Notes under the pieces: model-generated | What the model saw: only the letters and a program-made list of their open reading frames with translations | The model's database searches: none | What the model was told of the DNA's origin: nothing | Position numbers and translations under genes: made by a program | NCBI RefSeq assembly: GCF_023715245.1 | Contig: NZ_JAMBNV010000001.1 | Location: 1,364,001 to 1,428,000, forward strand | Reading direction: 5' to 3' | Source: Sporosarcina luteola | GTDB taxonomy: Bacteria > Bacillota > Bacilli > Bacillales_A > Planococcaceae | Length of the DNA stretch: 64,000 nucleotides | In this document: positions 48,085-56,552 of the stretch, piece after piece | How positions within the stretch are numbered: the stretch's first letter is position 1 | How the letters are laid out: each line of letters starts with the position of its first letter

Positions 48085-48516
48085 TTATAATTTGGGCGGC
48101 TGAAAGATTCGAGGATTGGAGACGCCGGCTTGAGCACTTTGCGCTGCCGCCGACGCTGCACCAGCAGCAGTGTCTGCTGCGCCTCCAGCGGACGGGAGAG
48201 ACTGGAAGCCTTTATATAATCTCCACATCGCGGGCAGGTTCTGGAACATCGGTGCAATCTGCTGAACGAGTGGCGCATATTGTTGGGCGGTATTTAAAAA
48301 TCGGTTGGCTGTTTGCATGTACATTTCCATTTTGGATGTATTTTGGAATGGACCTGGCATGGACTGGCCGTACGGATTTCCCATCGGAGACCCCTGAAAA
48401 GGTTGTCTCGGCGTTTGGGTAAAGGTTGGCTGTTGCTGTGGACCGCGAAATGGCTGCCTCATAGCGAACGGCGAGTTTTGCGCACGCGCGAATGGATAGA
48501 AGGATTCGTACCTCAT
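48085..48516 (-). CDS. yqfQ: YqfQ-like Pro/Gln/Ala-rich protein
   Basis: 143 aa of unknown function. The first 60 residues are rich in Pro, Gln and Phe (QPFRGPQQQP repeats), a helical centre follows (about 60-105, NRFLNTAQQYAPLVQQIAPM), then an Ala-rich stretch AAGAASAAAQSAQAG. Fits the YqfQ (VrrA) family by composition and by lying between ispH and cshB as in B. subtilis. AAGGGG ribosome site. Possibly spore-related; this is a guess. Confidence 0.72.
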   Translation of the reverse strand: MRYESFYPFARAQNSPFAMRQPFRGPQQQPTFTQTPRQPFQGSPMGNPYGQSMPGPFQNTSKMEMYMQTANRFLNTAQQYAPLVQQIAPMFQNLPAMWRLYKGFQSLPSAGGAADTAAGAASAAAQSAQAGVSNPRIFQPPKL

Positions 48517-48538
48517 GGATAACCCCTTTCATTTGGTC

Positions 48539-48556
48539 ATTGTGAACTTTCACAAT
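48539..48556. promoter_or_regulatory. Perfect palindrome in the yqfQ-cshB divergent promoter region
   Basis: ATTGTGAA-CT-TTCACAAT: 18-bp perfect dyad. Halves resemble Rex (TTGTGAA/TTCACAA) and FNR-CRP (TGTGA/TCACA) half-sites, but spacing is 2 bp shorter than either consensus. Confidence 0.6.
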
Positions 48557-48598
48557 CTATACTATGCGAAAATCACATACTGCGGAACGGAATCATGC

Positions 48599-48604
48599 TA
48601 CAAT
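48599..48604 (+). promoter_or_regulatory. Probable -10 of cshB
   Basis: TACAAT preceded by TGC (extended -10), 25 bp before the start codon. No clear -35. Confidence 0.45.
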
Positions 48605-48628
48605 AAGAATACGTTAGGAGGCATATGA

Positions 48629-49930
48629 ATGTCTAAATTCACTGATTATCAATTCAAACCTTTCCTTCGGGAAGCAATTGCCAAGTTGGGGTTTGATCAA
48701 CCGACACCGATACAGAAAGAAATGATTCCCTTAATCCTTAAAGGCACCAATGCAATCGGACAAGCCCATACAGGTACAGGGAAGTCACACAGCTTCCTTA
48801 TCCCGATTGTCGAGCGTCTCGATGAAGGGAAGGAAGAGTTGCAAGCGGTCATTACCGCACCGACGAGGGAACTTGCCTTGCAGCTATATGATGAATTGAA
48901 TAAAATGATCGAAAATACTACGATTCGAAGCTCGCTTTTGATTGGTGGCACGGATAAACAACGCTCCATCGACAAGCTGAAATCGAATCCCCACATTATT
49001 GTCGGAACGCCCGGAAGAATCCGTGACCTTGCGGAAGAAGGGGCTTTGGCAATCCATACGGCATCCATGTTGGTCATCGATGAAGCTGATTTGGCTTTTG
49101 ACATGGGGTTCATTGAGGATATTGACAAATTCGCTTCCAAAATGCCAACGAACTTGGAAATGTACGTATTTTCAGCTACAATTCCAGAAAAACTTAAACC
49201 TTTCTTGGCAAAATATATGGATAATCCCGTTCATGTCCAATTGGGAAGTAAAAAGCCATTGACGGAAGGGATGAAATATTCGCTAGTTCCTGTCCGGAGC
49301 ATGGACCGCAAGAAAAAACTATTGCATGTTTTGGAAGCAATCAATCCATACTTGGCAATCGTCTTCACGAATACAAGGCAAAATGCCGACGAGGTTGCGG
49401 GGTACCTAGCCACACACGGTATAAAAGCGGGGAGGATCCATGGTGATCTGACGCCCCGTGAACGTACCCGGGTGATGAAGCAGATCAGGGATCTTGAGTA
49501 TCAATATATCGTCGCGACAGATCTTGCTGCACGAGGAATTGACATCCCGGGAGTGAGCCACGTAGTCAACTATGAACTTCCGGACGATTTGGAGTTCTTC
49601 ATCCACCGGGTGGGCAGGACCGCCCGTGCAGGCCTTACAGGAATCGCCATTACGATGTACGAGCCTTCCGAGGACGATAAGATTGTGCAAATTGAAAAAA
49701 TGGGAATTCCATTCATCCATGAAGACGTGAAAAACGGAGAATGGATTGAAGTCAAGGAGCGCAATGCCCGGAAGAAGCGTGTCAAGGAAACGGATGAACT
49801 TGATCGTAAAGCTGCATCGTTTGTTCGGAAACCATCGAAGGTTAAGCCGGGTTATAAAAAGAAAATGGCAAAAGATATAGAGAAATTCAAGAAGAGGGAA
49901 AGGAGATTGAAACGAAAAAATGACAAATGA
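48629..49930 (+). CDS. cshB: DEAD-box RNA helicase CshB
   Basis: ATP-dependent RNA helicase linked to cold shock and RNA turnover (YqfR). 433 aa. Q motif QPTPIQ, motif I AHTGTGKS, motif [12 protein letters not shown] (DEAD), motif III SAT, motif [12 protein letters not shown], and a basic C-terminal tail of about 40 residues. AGGAGG before ATG 48629. Its end overlaps nfo by 11 bp. Confidence 0.95.
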   Translation: MSKFTDYQFKPFLREAIAKLGFDQPTPIQKEMIPLILKGTNAIGQAHTGTGKSHSFLIPIVERLDEGKEELQAVITAPTRELALQLYDELNKMIENTTIRSSLLIGGTDKQRSIDKLKSNPHIIVGTPGRIRDLAEEGALAIHTASMLVIDEADLAFDMGFIEDIDKFASKMPTNLEMYVFSATIPEKLKPFLAKYMDNPVHVQLGSKKPLTEGMKYSLVPVRSMDRKKKLLHVLEAINPYLAIVFTNTRQNADEVAGYLATHGIKAGRIHGDLTPRERTRVMKQIRDLEYQYIVATDLAARGIDIPGVSHVVNYELPDDLEFFIHRVGRTARAGLTGIAITMYEPSEDDKIVQIEKMGIPFIHEDVKNGEWIEVKERNARKKRVKETDELDRKAASFVRKPSKVKPGYKKKMAKDIEKFKKRERRLKRKNDK

Positions 49931-50825
49931 TCAACCATTGCTCTTAGGGTCACATGTTTCGATGAGCGGCAAGAAGATGCTGCTAGGTTCTAGTGAAGAG
50001 GCGTTGGGTTACGGCGCAACGACTTTCATGATTTATACAGGTGCTCCGCAAAACACACGTAGGAAGCCAATCGAAGAACTGAATATTGAAGCCGGACTGC
50101 TGCACATGAAAGAGAATGGCTTATCCAATATCGTTGTACATGCTCCTTATATTATCAATATAGGGAATACGACCAAACCTGAGACGTTCAGGTTAGGCGT
50201 CGATTTTTTACAATCGGAAATCCAAAGGACGGCGGCTCTCGGGGCCGATCAGATTGTTTTGCATCCGGGGGCTCACGTAGGGGCTGGTGCGAATAAAGGA
50301 ATCGCTAAAATCATTGAAGGGTTGAATGAGGTTCTGTCGGAAGATTCAACAGTCCGCATTGCACTTGAAACGATGGCAGGGAAGGGCAGCGAATGTGGCA
50401 GGAACTTCGATGAAATTGCACAGATAATAGACGGCGTCCAGAACAATGAGCGGCTTTCTGTTTGTTTTGACACTTGTCACGTCCACGATGCGGGCTACGA
50501 TATCGTCAATGATTTCGATGGCGTCTTGAATGAATTTGACAAGACCATTGGGATAGACAGGATTTCAGTCATCCATGTCAATGACAGCAAGAACGAGCGC
50601 GGGGCTATGAAAGACCGGCATGAGAATATCGGTCATGGCTACATCGGTTTTGATGCGCTCAGCTATATCGTGCACCACCCAGATTTCTTATCAATCCCTA
50701 AAATTCTTGAAACACCATTCGTAGGGAACGATGCGAAAAACAAAAAGGCACCTTATCAATATGAAATTGAAATGTTGAAAGCAAAAACTTTCCTTGCTGA
50801 TCAAAGGGAACTATTGCTGGTATGA
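49920..50825 (+). CDS. nfo: Endonuclease IV
   Basis: AP endonuclease cutting at abasic sites in base-excision repair; important for spore DNA repair in B. subtilis. 301 aa TIM barrel with three zinc ions. Ligand motifs [24 protein letters not shown] and [11 protein letters not shown]. Overlaps cshB; AAGGAGATTG near the cshB end serves as ribosome site. Confidence 0.96.
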   Translation: MTNDQPLLLGSHVSMSGKKMLLGSSEEALGYGATTFMIYTGAPQNTRRKPIEELNIEAGLLHMKENGLSNIVVHAPYIINIGNTTKPETFRLGVDFLQSEIQRTAALGADQIVLHPGAHVGAGANKGIAKIIEGLNEVLSEDSTVRIALETMAGKGSECGRNFDEIAQIIDGVQNNERLSVCFDTCHVHDAGYDIVNDFDGVLNEFDKTIGIDRISVIHVNDSKNERGAMKDRHENIGHGYIGFDALSYIVHHPDFLSIPKILETPFVGNDAKNKKAPYQYEIEMLKAKTFLADQRELLLV

Positions 50826-50827
50826 TG

Positions 50828-50867
50828 AAAACCCCGCCAAAGGTATTCTGTTGGCGGGATGTTTTTT
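50828..50867. terminator. Bidirectional terminator between nfo and yqfT
   Basis: CCCGCCAA (50833-50840) pairs with TTGGCGGG (50851-50858); A-rich before, T6 after. Confidence 0.9.
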
Positions 50868-50872
50868 GTGTT

Positions 50873-51118
50873 TTATATCCTATCTAAATACTGACGGAAT
50901 AATTCCTCTCCTTTTTTATCCCCGACAGCATACTTCACTTTTGCGATAAAGCTTTCCGGAATGCCGGTAAAAAGCCAGTGAAATGAAATCTCATCAAGCA
51001 AAGGTCGTAACGCTCTAATTTCTTTAATCGATAAATCGATGCCATATGCATCTGCCAGCGACTTTGCTTCTTCATCACTTTTCCTCTTTATCTCATTCAG
51101 CATTTGCATGTAATCCAA
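50873..51118 (-). CDS. DUF2624-like small protein (YqfT region)
   Basis: 81 aa, probably the YqfT/DUF2624 family by location and by the helical motif LADAYGIDLSIKEIRALRPLL, similar to the YGISLT-type helix there. The C-terminal half (KVKYAVGDKKGEELFRQYL) is less familiar. Start TTG 51118 gives the full length; ATG 51109 or 51103 are alternatives. Function unknown. Confidence 0.65.
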   Translation of the reverse strand: MDYMQMLNEIKRKSDEEAKSLADAYGIDLSIKEIRALRPLLDEISFHWLFTGIPESFIAKVKYAVGDKKGEELFRQYLDRI

Positions 51119-51142
51119 TTTACACCATTCCTTCTTAATTAG

Positions 51143-51171
51143 TTGTGTCCGACCGACTGTTCCTATATACT
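51143..51171 (+). promoter_or_regulatory. Sigma-A promoter for znuC-znuB-zur
   Basis: TTGTGT, 17-base spacer, TATACT. The Zur box starts 9 bp after the -10, so a bound repressor would cover the start site. Confidence 0.7.
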
Positions 51172-51179
51172 TCTACTAG

Positions 51180-51200
51180 TAATCGTAATCGTTACTGTTT
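51180..51200 (+). promoter_or_regulatory. Zur box
   Basis: AATCGTAAT, C, GTTACTGTTT: agrees with 16 of 20 defined positions of the Bacillus Zur consensus (AAATCGTAAT-N-ATTACGATTT), compared by eye. Directly upstream of a zinc transporter operon that encodes Zur itself. Confidence 0.85.
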
Positions 51201-51231
51201 ACACTTTTTTAGCAGAAAGGGATTTTACTAT

Positions 51232-51996
51232 ATGACTAACACGATAATTGAATGTAATGATGTCAATTTTCGATATGAGCACTCTACCGTTCTCGAAAAT
51301 ATTTCATTGGACGTGAAAGAAGGGGAGTTCTGGGCACTTATTGGTCCAAACGGCTCCGGAAAATCTACACTGATCAATATTATTTTAGGATTATTGAAAG
51401 CAGATCAAGGGACCGTGAAGCTATTCGGCCAGAACGTGGATTCCTTCAAGCAGCGGGAACGTATCGGATATGTCTCGCAAAAATCGAATTCATTCAATTC
51501 AGGGTTTCCGGCCACAGTACTTGAAGTAGTGAAAAGTGGTCTCACTCGTAAGGTCGGATTATTTAAAAGCTTTTCGAAACACGATGAACAAAAAGCATTG
51601 GACTCATTGCGAATCGTTAAAATGGAGGACTTCGCCTCTAAAAACATCGGCGAATTATCCGGCGGACAGCAGCAACGCGTATTCATAGCACGTGCGTTGG
51701 TAGGCGAACCGGATCTTTTGATCATGGATGAACCTACCGTAGGAATCGATCAGAAAAACGTAGCTTCGTTCTATTCTATGCTTAATGAATTGAACGGTGA
51801 ACATGGCATTGCAATCCTGCTTGTCACACATGAAATCGACCTCGTCACCGAATTGGCAACACATGTGGCTTGTTTGAATCGATCAATCCACTTCCATGGG
51901 ATGCAATCGGATTACAAGAAGATGAATGATACAGATATTTCATTATGGTACGGTCACCCTGTGCGGCGCGTCCATCAAGAACAGAAGGGGATATGA
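51232..51996 (+). CDS. znuC: Zinc ABC transporter ATP-binding protein
   Basis: ATPase of a high-affinity zinc importer. 254 aa. Walker A GPNGSGKST, signature LSGGQQQRV, Walker B LLIMDEPTVGID, switch His in LLVTHEIDLV. Start ATG 51232 after AAAGGGA; an upstream frame start at 51145 runs through the promoter and Zur box and is rejected. No gene for the substrate-binding protein (ZnuA) is in this operon, so it must lie elsewhere. Confidence 0.93.
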   Translation: MTNTIIECNDVNFRYEHSTVLENISLDVKEGEFWALIGPNGSGKSTLINIILGLLKADQGTVKLFGQNVDSFKQRERIGYVSQKSNSFNSGFPATVLEVVKSGLTRKVGLFKSFSKHDEQKALDSLRIVKMEDFASKNIGELSGGQQQRVFIARALVGEPDLLIMDEPTVGIDQKNVASFYSMLNELNGEHGIAILLVTHEIDLVTELATHVACLNRSIHFHGMQSDYKKMNDTDISLWYGHPVRRVHQEQKGI

Positions 51997-51998
51997 CC

Positions 51999-52865
51999 AT
52001 GATTAGTGCTTTATTCACTTATGAATTTCTTCAAAATGCATTTTTATCCGGACTGATCATCGGAGTTATAGCGCCGTTGCTTGGTCTGTTCATCGTTGTG
52101 AGGAGGCTTGCACTCATCGCAGATGCATTAAGCCACGTGGCGTTGGCTGGAATCGCGGGGAGCCTCTTTTTGAGTCAGTCGGTGCTCATGTTTTCCGCGT
52201 TGAATCCGGTGTATTTAGGGATGGCTAGTGCCGTAGGAGGATCATTATTAATTGAAAAGCTGAGAGGTGCGTATAAGCATTTTGAGGAGCTGGCGATTCC
52301 GATCATTCTTTCGACGGGTATCGGCTTCGGAGCGATTTTCATTTCCTTGGCAAAAGGGTTCGGCTCTGACCTTGTTGGCTATTTATTCGGTTCAGTTTCA
52401 GCCGTGAGCCGGCAGGATTTATGGGTCATCATAATTATTGCGGTTGTCGTCCTGGCATTTATCCGGTTTTTCTACAAAGAATTGTTCGCCTTGTCATTCG
52501 ATAAGGAATATGCAAAAGTGTCCGGTATCAATGGAAAGTTCATTCAAATCGTTTTCATGGTCATTGTAGCACTAGTGATTGGTGCCTCTATGCGGATCGT
52601 CGGAATTTTGCTGGTATCTTCATTAATGACGATACCAGTTGCTGCGGCGATACAGCTCGCCAAAAGCTTTAAGGGGGCAATGCTGTATTCTATCGTCATC
52701 GGTGAGCTGTCTGTCATAATCGGACTTTTTGCTGCGTTTCATCTTGATATTGCTCCGGGGGGAACAATTGTTATCACATCCATCGTCATTTTACTGCTCG
52801 TTCTTGGCTGGACTAAAATGAAAGGGAAGCAGCCTTCAAAGAAAGCGAAGGGGGAATTTGCATGA
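51999..52865 (+). CDS. znuB: Zinc ABC transporter permease
   Basis: Membrane subunit of the zinc importer, ABC-3 family. 288 aa with about eight helices. The conserved loop RLALIADALSHVALAGIA faces the ATPase. ATG 51999 lies 8 bp after GAAGGGG; ATG 51993 overlaps the znuC stop and is too near the site. Overlaps zur by 4 bp. Confidence 0.93.
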   Translation: MISALFTYEFLQNAFLSGLIIGVIAPLLGLFIVVRRLALIADALSHVALAGIAGSLFLSQSVLMFSALNPVYLGMASAVGGSLLIEKLRGAYKHFEELAIPIILSTGIGFGAIFISLAKGFGSDLVGYLFGSVSAVSRQDLWVIIIIAVVVLAFIRFFYKELFALSFDKEYAKVSGINGKFIQIVFMVIVALVIGASMRIVGILLVSSLMTIPVAAAIQLAKSFKGAMLYSIVIGELSVIIGLFAAFHLDIAPGGTIVITSIVILLLVLGWTKMKGKQPSKKAKGEFA

Positions 52866-53275
52866 CACTTGATGAAGCATGGCGCATTTTACAGGAGCGT
52901 CAATTCAAGAGGACGAAGAACCGTGAGACGATTTTGGAGTTCTTTTCCGATAATGATCGGTATATGACTGCGATGGAAGTTCGTAATTTCATGGCGGTTG
53001 AAAATCCGGGGATTAGTTTCGATACGATTTACCGCAATTTGTCGACTTTTTCAGAGCTTGGTATTTTGGAAGAGACTGAGCTGAATGGTGAGAGGCATTT
53101 CAGGATGCAGTGCGATCATGGCGTCCACCATCATCATTTCATTTGCACGGCATGCGGAAAGACGCAGAACATCGCACACTGCCCAATGGAGTCGATCTCG
53201 GTCAATCTCCAAGGCTTTGAAGTCGAAGGCCATAAATTCGAGATCTACGGAAAATGTCCAGTTTGTGTGGAATAA
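52862..53275 (+). CDS. zur: Fur-family zinc repressor Zur
   Basis: Zinc-sensing repressor, 137 aa. Winged helix with FDTIYRNLSTFSELGIL as recognition part, metal site CDHGVHHHHFICTACG (HHHHF), and structural zinc pairs CTAC and CPVC. In the same operon as the transporter genes and under its own Zur box, so this is an autoregulated zinc-uptake circuit. PerR or Fur identity is less likely because of this context. Confidence 0.92.
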   Translation: MTLDEAWRILQERQFKRTKNRETILEFFSDNDRYMTAMEVRNFMAVENPGISFDTIYRNLSTFSELGILEETELNGERHFRMQCDHGVHHHHFICTACGKTQNIAHCPMESISVNLQGFEVEGHKFEIYGKCPVCVE

Positions 53276-53300
53276 TGAATATTAATTGATTTTGATAAGG

Positions 53301-53330
53301 GATTTCCGCTTCAGGTGTACGCTTTCTTCC
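53301..53330 (-). repeat. Fragment of the dispersed repeat, copy E
   Basis: GATTTCCGCTTCAGGTGTAC and GCTTTC: on the minus strand this is the GGAAAGCGT...CTGAAGCGGAAATC end of the repeat. The rest of the element is missing. It faces copy D in the same 399-bp gap after zur, which otherwise holds AT-rich sequence with no gene. Confidence 0.75.
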
Positions 53331-53471
53331 CTGTAAAGTGTTTTACTAATTTTTTTGCTGCTTGAACACCACTGACTGGTATTGACCCCTTTCTTCAATT
53401 ATGAAACGTATTCCGATTAGATCTTAACTACGTTAAAGGGACTACTATTGATACAAAGGGAGCAATTAGTT

Positions 53472-53598
53472 GATTGGAGCGGAAGGCGGCGACTCCTGGG
53501 GGATTAGCGGGACAGGTGAGACCCCGCAGTGGAGCGAAGCGACCGAGGAGGCTCACCGCCCGCCCCCCGGAAAGCGTCCGCCTGGAGCGCAAATCAAC
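53472..53598 (+). repeat. Dispersed modular intergenic repeat, copy D
   Basis: GATTGGAGCGGAAGGCGGCG, then ACTCCTGGGGGATTAGCGGG, a middle with GGTGAGACCCCGCAG...GAGGCTCACCGCCCG that folds back on itself, then GGAAAGCGTCCGCCTGGAGC and AAATCAAC. Same middle as copy B, different from A and C. Confidence 0.88.
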
Positions 53599-53621
53599 CG
53601 TACATACATTATTATTAATAA

Positions 53622-53676
53622 AAAAGGGGTTGTCACAGAAAGTCAGTTTTCACTGACTTTCTGGACAGCCCCTTTC
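53622..53676. terminator. Long bidirectional terminator between zur and yqfW
   Basis: GGGGTTGTC and AGAAAGTCAGT pair with ACTGACTTTCT and GGACAGCCCC around TTTC; A5 before and TTTC after. Confidence 0.92.
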
Positions 53677-54259
53677 AATTCACTTTTTCTTCAATTGGGA
53701 ATAGCTTTTTGATCCACTGGTCGGCTTCTTGCCAGTTCTTCACTCGTATAACGCCTTCCGGAATCGGTTCACGGTTATACGGAGTGTCGAAAAGGAGGAC
53801 TGGGATGTTCAATTCCTCATGTATGTCGACTGCATTATCATGCTTATCCTCGAAGAACGCGTCGACATTGAACTTTTTCGCCGTCTCGACCTTATGATGG
53901 CTACCGATCAGCTCGATATGATCATAAGGAATTTCTTCCCGTTCGAACCAACCGAGCGTACACTCCGCAACGTTTATTCCTCGTGCAGAAATATAATAAA
54001 GCTCGTAATGCTCCCGCCATTCGGATAGGATCTTCTTTGCATATTCCTGCGCAGGAGAAGTGTCGTATATCGTCACTTCCGCTTGACGGTACCACTCATA
54101 AAACTCCTTCACGTCAACAGGGAAGGCTTTCGTCAAATCGTACTCTTTAATATCATCTAAAATCAGGTTGCATCCAAATTGTGCATTGATATGTGGTAGA
54201 AGGGAAGTAGGACATGTAACGGTCCCGTCAATATCAATACCGAAGCGGATTTTTCTCAT
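53675..54259 (-). CDS. yqfW: HAD-family 5'-nucleotidase-like protein YqfW
   Basis: Predicted nucleotidase of the NT5C/YqfW kind, HAD superfamily. 194 aa. Motif [10 protein letters not shown] (nucleophile Asp and acid-base Asp), motif II in YYISARG, and the late acidic motif in FFEDKHDNA. Substrate unknown; probably deoxynucleotides. ATG overlaps the ispG stop by 4 bp, so it is translated with ispG. Confidence 0.88.
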   Translation of the reverse strand: MRKIRFGIDIDGTVTCPTSLLPHINAQFGCNLILDDIKEYDLTKAFPVDVKEFYEWYRQAEVTIYDTSPAQEYAKKILSEWREHYELYYISARGINVAECTLGWFEREEIPYDHIELIGSHHKVETAKKFNVDAFFEDKHDNAVDIHEELNIPVLLFDTPYNREPIPEGVIRVKNWQEADQWIKKLFPIEEKVN

Positions 54260-55380
54260 TCAATCGCTCCACTTTGAAGAAGCAATTCCTCTTGACGCTT
54301 CTTTTCGAAATACTCTTCAGCAAGTTTATCGATTTCCATCTTCAATTCTTCGACCATCGTTTCCTCAGGCACTTTCCGGACAGTTTTCCCCTTCATGAAG
54401 AGCAATCCTTCCCCGCGTGCACCTGCAATCCCGATATCCGCTTCACGCGCTTCCCCTGGACCGTTCACTGCACAGCCTAATACAGCGACTTTCAGCGGCG
54501 CTTTAATAGTGGAGATGTACTCCTCTACTTCATTCGCAATTGAAATCAAGTCAATCTCGATGCGGCCGCAAGTGGGACAAGAGATAAGAGTTGCAGCGTT
54601 AGAAGATAGAGCGAAAACTTTCAATAGTTCTCGTGCCACCTTTATTTCCTGTACAGGATCAGCACTCAATGAAACACGGAGCGTATTTCCAATTCCGGCT
54701 GAAAGCAACGTACCAAGTCCCGCAGCGCTCTTAATGGATCCCGCGAACAATGTCCCGGACTCTGTAATTCCTAGGTGAAGCGGGTAATCGAATGCGGCTG
54801 CCGCTTTCGTATACGCTTCTACTGCCAAGTTAACGTCTGAAGCTTTCAATGAAACGATAATATCGTGGAAATCAAGATCTTCTAGAATTTTAATATGATG
54901 TAAAGCACTTTCGACCATGCCGTCTGCAGTCGGGTAGCCGTACTTTTTCAGTATATGTTTTTCAAGTGAACCGGCGTTTACACCGATTCTAATTGGGATG
55001 CCTTTTGCTTTGGCCGCTTTCACGACTGCTTCCACTTTTTCCTGACGGCCGATATTGCCCGGGTTGATCCGGATTTTATCCGCACCTTGCTCAATTGCAA
55101 TCAATGCGAGCTTGTAGTCGAAATGGATATCGACTACGAGAGGGATATTAATCCGTTTTTTTATCTCGCCGATGGAATAAGCTGCTCTTTCGTCAGGACA
55201 CGCCACACGGACAACTTGACAGCCCGCTTCCTCTAGACGCAAGATCTCTTCCACGGTTGCGTCGATATCATGTGTTTTTGTTGTTGTCATACTTTGGATG
55301 AATAGTTCGTCGCTGCCGCCAATCGTCAAATTGCCGACTCGCACAGGACGAGTTTTAGATCTGTGTATTATTTCACTCAT
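54256..55380 (-). CDS. ispG: 4-hydroxy-3-methylbut-2-en-1-yl diphosphate synthase
   Basis: MEP pathway enzyme (GcpE) converting MEcPP to HMBPP with a 4Fe-4S cluster. 374 aa: TIM barrel, then a ferredoxin-reductase-like domain. Cluster Cys in ISCPTCGR and in [12 protein letters not shown], with the fourth ligand Glu. AAGGAGAG before the ATG on the minus strand. Feeds IspH (47040-48020). Confidence 0.96.
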   Translation of the reverse strand: MSEIIHRSKTRPVRVGNLTIGGSDELFIQSMTTTKTHDIDATVEEILRLEEAGCQVVRVACPDERAAYSIGEIKKRINIPLVVDIHFDYKLALIAIEQGADKIRINPGNIGRQEKVEAVVKAAKAKGIPIRIGVNAGSLEKHILKKYGYPTADGMVESALHHIKILEDLDFHDIIVSLKASDVNLAVEAYTKAAAAFDYPLHLGITESGTLFAGSIKSAAGLGTLLSAGIGNTLRVSLSADPVQEIKVARELLKVFALSSNAATLISCPTCGRIEIDLISIANEVEEYISTIKAPLKVAVLGCAVNGPGEAREADIGIAGARGEGLLFMKGKTVRKVPEETMVEELKMEIDKLAEEYFEKKRQEELLLQSGAIE

Positions 55381-55471
55381 GGATATATTCTCTCCTTAAA
55401 AAAACTCATAACTAATTTCTATTTTAGCAATCAATAGGATGAAAAGACAAGGGACACCGCTTGAAACATCT

Positions 55472-55801
55472 TCAATTGCAGTTATCTTGCCCCGTTTTCG
55501 AAAGTGGAAGCTGCACGGAAAGACCCCCGATAAGCTCTTGGTTTCGAAGATGAGGATTAAGGGAATAAAAAACTGATAATCTATCAACGAAAGTCGTTTC
55601 CGGGTCCGGGTACATGGAAAAAAGGGATTCGATCGTATCGCCTTGTATAGTCGTGACATGAATGGTTTTCACAGTCGTAGTCTCTGCACAAGGCTGTTCA
55701 TTTCCGAAAAACGATGCTAGTGGGATTGTCCCATCCCCCAAGTCGATCCGGATGATGTGAAAGGTTATAAAAAGAATTACAGCTACGAATAAAGTGCGCA
55801 T
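55472..55801 (-). CDS. Secreted LysM-like protein (YqfZ position)
   Basis: 109 aa. Signal or anchor helix at the N-terminus (MRTLFVAVILFITFHIIRID), then a short domain with TIHVTTIQGDTIESLFSMYP and IGGLSVQLPL that has the layout of a LysM repeat (T..GDTi...f...P...i..G..l.iP). Two Cys remain (one in QPCAE, one at DNCN) and could form a disulphide. ATG 55801 has GGGGAGGGGG 7 bp upstream. B. subtilis yqfZ lies at this spot. Confidence 0.65.
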   Translation of the reverse strand: MRTLFVAVILFITFHIIRIDLGDGTIPLASFFGNEQPCAETTTVKTIHVTTIQGDTIESLFSMYPDPETTFVDRLSVFYSLNPHLRNQELIGGLSVQLPLSKTGQDNCN

Positions 55802-55846
55802 GAACATTCCCCCTCCCCACACAATATGCGGGGATTTGGAAAGTAT

Positions 55847-56350
55847 TCATTTTACCGCTTTTGGATAATACTTGAGAGCAATGCTCAAGTAACCGATATG
55901 GATCAAGGACGAGAAAAGAATGCTGAAGGTTTCATGAAATTGAAAGAAATCGAGAAAAATCGTTACCAATAATGGTGCGGTGATTGCAATGGCAGTCGTC
56001 CGCCAAATAAAACGGTACTCGACGCGCCTTCCCATCGCTTTGCCAATCCATATGCCGATTGCAGCAAAGATGCTGATTCTGACAAATACGTAAAATGTTG
56101 CAATGACAAATTGGGAAACAAAGGCCATCGGGTATATGAGTACGCCTATCGTTTGGCTATACTCCGTCAATTCAGGGGTTGCCTCGAACAAGTCGGCATC
56201 TCCAAGTGAGAAGCGTGTGAATGAGATCAAGGTCATCAATAGGATGAATAGGAAAGCATAGCGGATCACCCGCCCGATTGGTAGCAACCGGAACGCCGCG
56301 AGTTTTTTCGGTTCATGGAACGCTGCCAGAAATAATTGATTGAACTTCAA
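55847..56350 (-). CDS. yqgB: DUF1189 membrane protein (YqgB)
   Basis: 167 aa integral membrane protein with about four helices. The start FNQLFLAAFHEPKKLAAFRLLPIGRVIRY is the DUF1189 head. Function unknown. AAGGAGGTTC upstream of ATG 56350. Divergent from the Na/Pi cotransporter gene; the Pho-like boxes lie between, so both could be affected. Confidence 0.78.
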   Translation of the reverse strand: MKFNQLFLAAFHEPKKLAAFRLLPIGRVIRYAFLFILLMTLISFTRFSLGDADLFEATPELTEYSQTIGVLIYPMAFVSQFVIATFYVFVRISIFAAIGIWIGKAMGRRVEYRFIWRTTAIAITAPLLVTIFLDFFQFHETFSILFSSLIHIGYLSIALKYYPKAVK

Positions 56351-56447
56351 AAACGGAACCTCCTTTACTTACTGTTAGTCTAACATGTCTTGTTCTTAGA
56401 AGTACGAATACCAAATTCGACAGAATGATGACTTTTTCTACAAGTAT

Positions 56448-56464
56448 TGTTAAGGGAATGTAAA
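56448..56464 (-). promoter_or_regulatory. PhoP box, reverse orientation
   Basis: Minus strand: TTTACA, 5 bases, TTAACA. Both hexamers match the PhoP pattern TT(A/C/T)ACA with 11-bp period. Mirrors the box at 56481. Confidence 0.6.
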
Positions 56465-56480
56465 GATTTGTCCTCTCCTA

Positions 56481-56497
56481 TTTACAATCCATTAACA
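56481..56497 (+). promoter_or_regulatory. PhoP box upstream of the Na/Pi cotransporter gene
   Basis: TTTACA, ATCCA, TTAACA: two exact PhoP hexamers 11 bp apart. They end about 21 bp before an extended -10 (TGC-TAATAT, 56519-56524), the place where an activator would replace a weak -35. Confidence 0.68.
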
Positions 56498-56552
56498 AAG
56501 TCAACATAATAGGGATGCTAATATATAACGCATGATGGAGGTAGACGATTTA

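Noticed and set aside
53470-53712. 80-aa and 60-aa frames after zur
   Set aside because: Run through repeat copy D and the terminator; no ribosome site.
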